Positions 8,290-13,894 of a stretch of 13,894 nucleotides of DNA are shown here, piece by piece; positions within the stretch are counted from its first letter, which is position 1; every line of letters starts with the position of its first letter. The stretch covers positions 1 to 13,894 of the forward strand of contig CAINVI010000110.1 of the NCBI GenBank assembly GCA_903854075.1, given 5' to 3'. This DNA is from Candidatus Pollutiaquabacter sp. GTDB taxonomy: Bacteria > Bacteroidota > Bacteroidia > AKYH767-A > 2013-40CM-41-45. The notes beneath the pieces were generated by a model. It was not told where the DNA came from. It was given only the letters and a program-made list of their open reading frames with translations, and made no database searches. The position numbers and the translations under genes are program-made.

Positions 8290-9225
8290 TCAGGATTGCT
8301 TGAGTCTTTCCAGCAGTTCAGGCAGCTGTTTGAGCGCTGCCATTTCTCGCATTTTTTCGCGGGCATCGATAGCCGGCAAACCAAAATACGTTTTCCCGCC
8401 CGCAAGTGATTTCGTAACACCGGACTTCCCAAGAACGATGGCGCCTTTACCGATGGTAAGATCTTTTTGTACGCCAACTTGCCCCCAAAGAATCACTTCG
8501 TCTTCGATAGTAGTGACTCCGGCAACACCAACCTGCGCGGCCATCAAACAGTTTTTCCCGACTACCGTATCGTGTCCGATGTGGATCATATTATCCAGCT
8601 TTGTTCCTGCACCAATCACTGTATCGTGGGAAACACCTTTGTCGATCGTACAATTTGCACCAATCTCCACCCGATCATGAATGATTACCCGTCCGCAGGA
8701 ATACATTTTATCGTACCCTTCGGGACGGCGCTTAAAGTAGAAGGCATCTGCTCCGATCACGGTATTGGCATGAACAATCACATTATCGCCTAGCTCACAA
8801 TGATCGTAGATACTCACATTAGAATGAATGATACAATGGCGACCAATACGGACATGGTGACCGATAAATACGCCCGGTTGAATGATCGTACCTTCGCCGA
8901 TGACAGCCGTTTCGCTGATAGGCGTCAAACTCCGCTCAAACGATCGGAAACGTTGTACAATCTTAATATAAACAGAAAACGGATCCTCGGAAAAAAGCAG
9001 GGCTTTACCGGGCGGCACCGGAACTTCTTTATTGATAATGACGAAGGTGGCTGCAGACGACAGCGCTTTATCGTAATACTTTGGATGATCGACGAATGTG
9101 ATATCACCGGATTCCACCTTGTGGATTTCGTTGATACCCTGCACCAGCATTGCGCCGTCGCCGATCACGGTTGCGCCGGTAAATCCGGCCAGCTCACCAA
9201 GTGAAACAGGTTTATTGAATCTCAT
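8290..9225 (-). CDS. lpxD: LpxD-type UDP-3-O-acylglucosamine N-acyltransferase
   Basis: A predicted 311-residue left-handed beta-helix acyltransferase. LpxD adds a 3-hydroxyacyl chain from acyl-ACP to UDP-3-O-acyl-glucosamine in lipid A synthesis. The N-terminal uridine-binding domain (1-100) includes the conserved ITFVDHPKYYDKA. Hexapeptide repeats run from about 105 to 270 (AVIGEGTIIQPGVFIG, VEIGANCTIDKG, KLDNMIHIGHDTVVG). His218 aligns with the catalytic His of E. coli LpxD (HIGHDT against QIAHNV). A short C-terminal helix (285-311) is the ACP-binding-type tail. The protein is about 30 residues shorter than E. coli LpxD, and 'GADAFYFKRRPEGYD' replaces the usual GADGFGF region. This resembles a shorter LpxD-like form I recall from Bacteroidota, so it may be a paralogue with a different acceptor. 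No lpxA, lpxC or fabZ is adjacent. The ATG at 9225 is preferred over the TTG at 9234, which lies in the promoter box. Confidence 0.82.
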   Translation of the reverse strand: MRFNKPVSLGELAGFTGATVIGDGAMLVQGINEIHKVESGDITFVDHPKYYDKALSSAATFVIINKEVPVPPGKALLFSEDPFSVYIKIVQRFRSFERSLTPISETAVIGEGTIIQPGVFIGHHVRIGRHCIIHSNVSIYDHCELGDNVIVHANTVIGADAFYFKRRPEGYDKMYSCGRVIIHDRVEIGANCTIDKGVSHDTVIGAGTKLDNMIHIGHDTVVGKNCLMAAQVGVAGVTTIEDEVILWGQVGVQKDLTIGKGAIVLGKSGVTKSLAGGKTYFGLPAIDAREKMREMAALKQLPELLERLKQS

Positions 9226-9231
9226 TCCATT

Positions 9232-9239
9232 CAAAATTA
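9232..9239 (-). promoter_or_regulatory. Putative -7 promoter box (TAATTTTG) for lpxD and the phosphatase
   Basis: On the minus strand, TAATTTTG matches TAnnTTTG exactly and ends only six bases before the ATG at 9225. Transcription would begin at or within a few bases of the start codon, making lpxD leaderless or nearly so. The TTG at the end of the box is in frame and mimics an alternative start. No TTTG -33 element is found at normal spacing; the nearest, on the minus strand at 9277-9274, is 34 bases upstream. Confidence 0.55.
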
Positions 9240-9343
9240 CACGAAACGGACGAAAAGCGGCTGTACCCTATGGCAAAGGTTTCAGCACGTTATCAACACA
9301 GAAAATCCGTTTTTAGCAGGAAATACTGCCGATCTTTCCGCAA

Positions 9344-9351
9344 TAACTTTG
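9344..9351 (+). promoter_or_regulatory. Putative -7 promoter box (TAACTTTG) for the glycosyltransferase-rnhB pair
   Basis: TAACTTTG is identical to the box before the polysaccharide operon at 3443. It ends 14 bases before the ATG at 9366, implying a leader of roughly 8-10 nt. A second near match, TAATTTCG, follows at 9352-9359. Together with the lpxD box it makes 9226-9365 a 140-base divergent promoter region. No clear -33 element is seen. Confidence 0.58.
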
Positions 9352-9365
9352 TAATTTCGGAGCCC

Positions 9366-10490
9366 ATGCTGATTGCCGTAAACACCCGAATGCTGCTTTC
9401 GCACCGACTTGAAGGTATCGGCTATTTCTGCCTGGAAGCGTTTCGCCGAATCGTTAAAAATCATCCGGAACACGAATTTCTATTCATCTTCGACCGCCCC
9501 TTTGATCAGCGATTCATTTTTGGACCGAACGTCAAAGGAATTGTTGCCGGCTTGCCGGCCCGACATGCGGTACTTTGGTATTTATGGTACGAGCATACGC
9601 TTCCGCGGGTTTTCAAGAAATACCAACCAGACCTTTTTGTGTCTCCGGACGGCTATGCTTCGCTTTCATCCAAAGTAAAGACATTAACAGTAATACACGA
9701 TATTAACTTCGAGCATTATCCGGGCGATCTTCCGTTTTTCAACCGCACGTATTACCGTCATTATTTTCCAAAATTCGCTAAACGATCCGAACGCATCGCT
9801 ACTGTTTCATCCTTTTCCAGAAAAGACATTGCCGGACACTATCATGTACCGGAAGAAAAAATCGATGTCGTGTACAATGGCGTTAACGAAGGATTCAGCC
9901 CGTTAGTGGAAGCATCCGCGCAACAGATACGACAACAATTTACCGAAGGAAAACCCTATTTCCTGTTCATTGGCGCTATTCATCGTCGCAAGAACATCGT
10001 GCATTTACTAAAATCGTTCGATGCCTTTAAAACGCAAACCGGATCGGACATGAAACTCGTTTTTGCGGGGCAAAAGCGCTGGTGGACCGAGGATATGGAA
10101 TCGTGTTTCTCAGGATTGACCCACAAAGCCGAAATCATTTTCACCGGGCGTGTAGACGAAACCAACCTGCACCAACTTACTGCAGCTGCTTTTGCCGTCA
10201 CCTATGTTTCCAACTTCGAAGGATTCGGTATTCCGATTCTCGAAGGAATGCGTGCTGGCGTACCGGTACTTACTTCCAATGTCACCTCCATGCCGGAAGT
10301 AGCCGGAGATGCTGCGTTGCTGGTTGATCCATTCAACGTAGATTCAATCACCGAAGGCATGATCCGACTTTACCAGGACGAGCCACTTCGAAAAACGTTG
10401 GTTGAAAAAGGACTGGTTCGCAGCCGCGATTTTTCCTGGGATCATACCGCAGTATCGCTCTGGGATAGTATGATGAAGACCCTCGGATGA
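9366..10490 (+). CDS. GT4-type (GT-B fold) glycosyltransferase
   Basis: A cytoplasmic or membrane-associated enzyme of 374 residues that transfers a sugar from a nucleotide-sugar donor. The N-terminal Rossmann domain starts MLIAVNTRMLL with LEGIGYF (15-21), a pattern typical of GT4 proteins. An acceptor-side segment (VIHDINFEHYPG, 109-120) and IATVSSFSRKDI (144-155) follow. The C-terminal nucleotide-sugar domain has YFLFIGAIHRRKN (198-210, basic phosphate-contacting residues R207-K209), the EX7E motif NFEGFGIPILE (E285, E293) and AGVPVLTSNVTSMPEVAGDA. Sugar and acceptor cannot be inferred. An in-frame ATG at 9270 would add 32 residues, but it lies upstream of the putative promoter at 9344 and its product has no family similarity, so 9366 is chosen. 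It probably serves the envelope polysaccharide pathway encoded at 1894-7017, though the phosphatase and lpxD genes lie between. The stop is one base before rnhB. Confidence 0.88.
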   Translation: MLIAVNTRMLLSHRLEGIGYFCLEAFRRIVKNHPEHEFLFIFDRPFDQRFIFGPNVKGIVAGLPARHAVLWYLWYEHTLPRVFKKYQPDLFVSPDGYASLSSKVKTLTVIHDINFEHYPGDLPFFNRTYYRHYFPKFAKRSERIATVSSFSRKDIAGHYHVPEEKIDVVYNGVNEGFSPLVEASAQQIRQQFTEGKPYFLFIGAIHRRKNIVHLLKSFDAFKTQTGSDMKLVFAGQKRWWTEDMESCFSGLTHKAEIIFTGRVDETNLHQLTAAAFAVTYVSNFEGFGIPILEGMRAGVPVLTSNVTSMPEVAGDAALLVDPFNVDSITEGMIRLYQDEPLRKTLVEKGLVRSRDFSWDHTAVSLWDSMMKTLG

Positions 10491-10491
10491 T

Positions 10492-11091
10492 ATGTTAAAA
10501 TCCTACTTTCAACGGGAAGTAATCGAAGCAGGATGCGACGAAGCCGGAAGAGGCTGTTTGGCAGGACCTGTTTTTGCCGCAGCGGTCATACTTCCTAAGA
10601 ACTATAAAAACAAACTACTCAACGACTCCAAACAAATTACGGAGAAGAAGAGATTTGAACTTCGGGAAGAAATCATACAACATGCTATTGCTTATGCAGT
10701 AGCTTCCGTCGATCATCTAGAAATAGATTCGATAAACATCTTGAACGCCTCCTTTCTGGCTATGCACCGCGCAATTACGCAACTCCAACAGCCGCCAGGA
10801 CTTTTATTGATTGACGGCAACCGTTTCAAAACCTTTGAGAACATTCCGCATCGCTGCATCATCGGCGGTGACGGAAAATTCCTGTCGATTGCTGCGGCAT
10901 CTATTCTGGCAAAAACATTCCGTGACGAATTTATGGATCAAATCGATCTCGAATTTCCGGCATACGGCTGGAAGAAAAACAAAGGCTACGGAACCATATC
11001 GCACCGGGCCGCTATACGCGAATTCGGACCCAGCACCTATCACCGGAAAAGCTTCCGATTACTCCCCGAGCAGACGAAGCTGCCACGCTAA
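10492..11091 (+). CDS. rnhB: Ribonuclease HII
   Basis: A cytoplasmic endonuclease of 199 residues that cleaves the RNA strand of RNA-DNA hybrids and initiates removal of single ribonucleotides from DNA. The size matches bacterial RNase HII. The type 2 signature is complete: AGCDEAGRGCLAGPVFAAAV (D16, E17), LLNDSKQIT, LLLIDGNRF (D108), GGDGKFLSIAAASILAKTFRD (D127) and YGWKKNKGYGT, followed by H171 and the GPSTYHRKSF tail. The four acidic residues D16, E17, D108 and D127 probably make the metal site. The ATG at 10492 follows the glycosyltransferase stop after one base (TGATATG), so the two are probably co-transcribed and translationally coupled, although there is no functional link. It converges on the small minus-strand gene with six bases between. 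Confidence 0.96.
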   Translation: MLKSYFQREVIEAGCDEAGRGCLAGPVFAAAVILPKNYKNKLLNDSKQITEKKRFELREEIIQHAIAYAVASVDHLEIDSINILNASFLAMHRAITQLQQPPGLLLIDGNRFKTFENIPHRCIIGGDGKFLSIAAASILAKTFRDEFMDQIDLEFPAYGWKKNKGYGTISHRAAIREFGPSTYHRKSFRLLPEQTKLPR

Positions 11092-11097
11092 CTTCAA

Positions 11098-11466
11098 TTA
11101 TTTTTTCCGAGTAAAATACGGCGTTGCATCGTCTGCCATAGGCGACAATTGCTTCCAGTACTCCAGGGTAACCACGTGATTATCTTTGGTACGGAGTAAT
11201 CGCCCGAAGACAGCATTGGTCGCATTGAATGTAACATCAGACACGCCGACAGTAAACGTAGTCGGAGCAGGTGGCGGAGCCGGCGCCTCTCCTTCTGCTG
11301 GAGCTGCTACTTTCGGTGGAGCTGTGCCCACAACCAAAACTGTATACCCATTCGCTTCGAGTAATTCTTTCAAAAACGCAACACGCTCCGTTGATACGTT
11401 CTTTTCCACGACACCGCATTTAACGCCGTCCAGATCTTCGAAGGTATGATGTTGATTAATAGCCAT
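11098..11466 (-). CDS. Conserved hypothetical protein with Ala/Pro-rich linker
   Basis: A 122-residue protein with no recognised function. No signal peptide or membrane helix is seen, so it is probably cytoplasmic. Residues 1-47 form a small predicted alpha/beta unit with VSTERVAFLKELLEANGYTV, reminiscent of 'residue-pair plus helix' stretches in small Bacteroidota proteins. Residues 48-70 are a low-complexity linker of Ala, Pro and Glu. Residues 71-107 form a second compact unit (FTVGVSDVTFNATNAVFGRL, then HVVTLEYWKQ) ending in a basic tail. The ATG at 11466 gives a good length, and 29 bases separate it from the nuoN stop on the same strand, so it may be the last gene of the complex I transcript. 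No -7 box precedes it. My recollection that similar proteins occur across Bacteroidota is unverified. Confidence 0.72.
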   Translation of the reverse strand: MAINQHHTFEDLDGVKCGVVEKNVSTERVAFLKELLEANGYTVLVVGTAPPKVAAPAEGEAPAPPPAPTTFTVGVSDVTFNATNAVFGRLLRTKDNHVVTLEYWKQLSPMADDATPYFTRKK

Positions 11467-11495
11467 GAGTTACACCTGAATTAAAGTAGATTATT

Positions 11496-12908
11496 TCACA
11501 TTCCGAAACTGACCGCGCGGATCCAGTCATAGGCAGGACCATAAAAGCCAAGAAGGAGAATACCACTGACACAGATCAACAGCGCAACCTTTACAGAAAG
11601 TCCCGGCATGAGTCGGATCATCGGCTCCTCAGTAACCTCCATGAACATCGATCGGATAACGCGGAGATAGTAATACAGTGAAACTACCATGTTGAGCGCT
11701 GCGATGATCAGTACCGGCGAATTCCATTTGGCCGCACCTGCAGTGATGAGGAAAAATTTGCCAAAGAAGCCGGCGGTCGGCGGAATTCCGGCGAGTGAGA
11801 ACAGCGCGAGCGCAAGTACCCAGGCCATCATCGGATTGGTAGCATGTAATCCTTTCAATCCGGAAATCGTATCACGGGATGTAGCTGCTGTCACCAAGGT
11901 AATTACCGTGAAAGCTGCCAAATTGGAAAAGATATAGACCAGCACGAAATAGATCACTGCTGTCATGCCGTCGACTGAACTACCGGACATACCGATGAGC
12001 AGATAACCCACCTGCGCAATGGAAGAAAATGCCAGGAAACGTTTCAGATTATTTTGACGGATAGCAAATAAATTTCCTGCCGTCATGGAAATAACAGCGA
12101 GGGTGGTTATAGCGGCGTACCAAACCGTTGCCATTCCGCTGAATAACGTATACAGCACGGTGACGAAAACAAACGCCATTGCACCTTTGGATACCACAGA
12201 AAGAAATGCAGTAACCGGTGTGGGCGCACCTTCATATACATCGGCCGTCCAGAAATGAAACGGAACAATTGAAAGCTTAAAGGCGAAACCGGTAAATATC
12301 ATAAGAAACGCCATGATTAGCAGCGGAGACTGATCCATCAAGGCAGGCAATTGCGCAAAACTCAATGTTCCTGTTGCTCCGTAAAACAAGGATATTCCGA
12401 ACAACAGGATTCCTGACGACAATGCCGAGGAAAAAATCATTTTCATGGCGCTTTCACCGCTAATGCGTTTCTCTAAATCGAAATTGCAAAGCGCAGCTAA
12501 CGGAATGGCTGAAAGTTCAAGTGCCAGATAAAACAAGAGGAAATCGCCGGAGGATAACAGAAAAAAGAGCCCCATCAAGGCTGCGATCAGCAACATATGG
12601 AACTCCGCAGCATGTCGGTGCCCTTTCAGCCATGGCGTCGCCAATAGACTTACTATCCAAGTCGCGAACAACAACAATAGTTTCTCAACCCAAATCAACT
12701 TGGTACCGATCATCATACCTCCGAAGATGGATCCTTCCGCAGGACCGGCGAAAAATATCCCGAGCAACAATAATGGATACAATATGTTAAGGGTTGCGCA
12801 AACCTGTCCGGAAAGTTCAAACTTCCCGGAAATCTTAAACAAGAGCAACAGAAACAAGAGCATTGTCAGCCCTAGCTCCGGTAGCATAAAAAACAACGTT
12901 TCGTTCAT
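11496..12908 (-). CDS. nuoN: NADH-quinone oxidoreductase subunit N
   Basis: A membrane-arm, antiporter-like subunit of respiratory complex I that contributes a proton channel. The length of 470 residues and about 14 hydrophobic helices are normal for NuoN. Channel residues are all present: E131 (YLALELSAIP), K156 (ESAMKMIF), K211 in the broken helix TM7 (FAFKLSIVPFHFW), K241 (VVSKGAM) and K384 in TM12 (PTAGFFGKFF). The loop TADVYEGAPTPVTAFLS is diagnostic of NuoN as opposed to NuoL or NuoM. The ATG at 12908 follows the nuoM stop after one base (TGAGATG), the usual nuoM-nuoN order at the end of nuo operons. Only a small unknown gene follows on the same strand. Confidence 0.96.
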   Translation of the reverse strand: MNETLFFMLPELGLTMLLFLLLLFKISGKFELSGQVCATLNILYPLLLLGIFFAGPAEGSIFGGMMIGTKLIWVEKLLLLFATWIVSLLATPWLKGHRHAAEFHMLLIAALMGLFFLLSSGDFLLFYLALELSAIPLAALCNFDLEKRISGESAMKMIFSSALSSGILLFGISLFYGATGTLSFAQLPALMDQSPLLIMAFLMIFTGFAFKLSIVPFHFWTADVYEGAPTPVTAFLSVVSKGAMAFVFVTVLYTLFSGMATVWYAAITTLAVISMTAGNLFAIRQNNLKRFLAFSSIAQVGYLLIGMSGSSVDGMTAVIYFVLVYIFSNLAAFTVITLVTAATSRDTISGLKGLHATNPMMAWVLALALFSLAGIPPTAGFFGKFFLITAGAAKWNSPVLIIAALNMVVSLYYYLRVIRSMFMEVTEEPMIRLMPGLSVKVALLICVSGILLLGFYGPAYDWIRAVSFGM

Positions 12909-12909
12909 C

Positions 12910-13894
12910 TCAGCGTGTAATAGTTAATCGTTGAAGCTGTTCGGTGATTTTTTCTGTACCCGGCATTATCAAATCGTTTAGCAAGAATGGCGTTAATCCA
13001 ATAACCAGGATTCCGGCCATTAACACCCCTGCGGCTAATTTTTCATTCCAGTAAGCATCTTTATAGGCTAAGGTTTCCGGACGTGCCGGACCCATCACCG
13101 CTTTTCCGATGGCACGAAGTATATAGACGGCGGTAACTACGATAGACATACAACTGAGCACTGTCATGACACGATAACCTGTTTCTGCGCGCTCCCACGA
13201 GCCGACAAACACAGTCATCTCTGCAACGAAGCCCGACAAGCCCGGCAAGCCCAAGGAGCAAAGTCCCGCTAGGAAAAAGAGCGCAGAAACAAACGGCATA
13301 CTCTTCATAACGCCGCCCAACTCGGCCACTTTTCGGGTATGCGAACGTTCGTATAACATACCGATAGCAGCGAAGAATAATGCTGTCATCAGTCCGTGAG
13401 AAACCATTTGCAATACCGCTCCCTGTATGGATGTTTTAGTCATCATGCCTATTCCCAAGAGCACAAAACCACAGTGACTCACTGAAGAATAAGCGTTGAT
13501 GTATTTTAAATCAGTCTGCATCATCGTGGCGAAGGCGCCATAGAAAACTGCTATTGTAGAAAGGATCACGATCCATTCCGAATAATAGTGGGCAGCTTCC
13601 GGCATTAGAAACAATGCGACACGTAAACAACCGTAACCACCTAACTTCATTGAGATACCGGCCAGAAACATCGACGCAGCCGTCGGTGCGCTGGAGTGAC
13701 CATCGGGCACCCAGGTATGAAAAGGAAAAAGCGCTGTGAATACACCAAAGCCCAAAAACAGAAAGGGGAAGAAGTATAATTGAGCATACAACGGCATGGA
13801 TGTTCCAGACGCTTTCAACCAATCAAACGAAACCTCACTTCCGCTCCAGTAATAAACACCAAGCAATCCAACAAACACCAATGCAGAACCGCCC
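12910..13894 (-). CDS. nuoM: NADH-quinone oxidoreductase subunit M, N-terminus outside window
   Basis: An antiporter-like proton-pumping subunit of complex I. The last 327 codons of an expected roughly 490-residue protein are present; the frame is open to the right edge and the first in-frame TTG at 13881 is not a real start. Numbered from that TTG, landmarks are FPFHTWVPDGHSSAPT (52-67), ISMKLGGYGCLR (76-87), TDLKYINAYSSVSHCGFVLL (123-142), MVSHGL (159-164), and LPGLSGFVAEMTVFVGS (212-228). Compared with E. coli NuoM, K79 matches the TM8 lysine K265 and E221 matches the TM12 glutamate E407. The TM7 channel lysine K234 (FAVKMPVVPLH) is replaced by phenylalanine F48 (FGVFTALFPFH). The C-terminus ends normally, one base before nuoN. 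Confidence 0.94.
   Translation of the reverse strand, partial: GGSALVFVGLLGVYYWSGSEVSFDWLKASGTSMPLYAQLYFFPFLFLGFGVFTALFPFHTWVPDGHSSAPTAASMFLAGISMKLGGYGCLRVALFLMPEAAHYYSEWIVILSTIAVFYGAFATMMQTDLKYINAYSSVSHCGFVLLGIGMMTKTSIQGAVLQMVSHGLMTALFFAAIGMLYERSHTRKVAELGGVMKSMPFVSALFFLAGLCSLGLPGLSGFVAEMTVFVGSWERAETGYRVMTVLSCMSIVVTAVYILRAIGKAVMGPARPETLAYKDAYWNEKLAAGVLMAGILVIGLTPFLLNDLIMPGTEKITEQLQRLTITR

Noticed and set aside
8289..8477. In-frame ATG at 8477 as start of the phosphatase
   Set aside because: It would overlap the last 190 bases of lpxD in another frame, and the 63 extra residues look like a shadow of lpxD (rich in Cys, Lys and Ser) with no family similarity. The GTG at 8288 gives a normal length.
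8300..9204. Several plus-strand open frames opposite lpxD
   Set aside because: They are shadows of the hexapeptide-repeat coding sequence. The periodic sequence keeps antisense frames open, and no start context or family pattern is seen.
9270..9365. In-frame ATG at 9270 as start of the glycosyltransferase
   Set aside because: It lies upstream of the promoter box at 9344, and the added residues (rich in Arg, Ser and Phe) do not resemble a GT4 N-terminus, which normally begins at 'M.IAVNTR'.
11186..11449. Plus-strand open frame of 87 codons opposite the small hypothetical gene
   Set aside because: Its Gly/Ala-rich translation is what the antisense of an Ala/Pro-rich linker gives. The minus-strand frame fits the operon and has ordinary composition outside the linker.

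Overview
The window looks like a chromosomal segment of a Gram-negative member of the Bacteroidota. Three gene starts are preceded by the phylum's characteristic -7 promoter box (TAnnTTTG). Shine-Dalgarno sequences are inconspicuous, and the proteins (DsbD with a C-terminal thioredoxin domain, short Wzz/GumC-like proteins without a kinase, a shortened LpxD, a GAF-PP2C phosphatase) have a Bacteroidota flavour. I cannot place it below phylum. No rRNA, tRNA, CRISPR array, insertion sequence or phage gene is visible. Coding density is high and no gene-free gap exceeds about 140 bases.

Layout: (1) bases 2-1783, + strand: a 5'-truncated dsbD gene for the transmembrane thiol:disulfide reductase. (2) 1894-7017, + strand: a surface-polysaccharide block with a Wzx-type flippase, two tandem paralogous chain-length/co-polymerase proteins and an O-antigen ligase/polymerase-type membrane protein. 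(3) 7032-9225, - strand: an LpxD-type acyltransferase followed one base later by a GAF-PP2C serine phosphatase, ending in a terminator hairpin whose loop holds the phosphatase stop codon. (4) 9366-11091, + strand, divergent from lpxD: a family-4 type glycosyltransferase and rnhB (RNase HII). (5) 11098-13894, - strand: a small protein of unknown function, nuoN and the 3' two-thirds of nuoM, the end of a respiratory complex I operon entering from the right edge.

How the genes fit together: the flippase, the two Wzz-like proteins, the ligase/polymerase and probably the glycosyltransferase are parts of a Wzx/Wzy-type envelope polysaccharide pathway, and the LpxD homologue belongs to lipid A-type acylation. 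The operon carries no glycosyltransferase of its own, so sugar assembly must be largely encoded elsewhere. DsbD, RNase HII and complex I are housekeeping functions.

I see no clear candidate for a wholly new system. The best leads are: a phenylalanine where NuoM normally has the TM7 proton-channel lysine; promoter boxes so close to start codons that lpxD may be leaderless; repeats upstream of the polysaccharide operon; the stop codon inside a terminator loop; and an uncharacterised Ala/Pro-linker protein after nuoN. Several gene starts were chosen shorter than the longest open frame, for reasons given in each entry.
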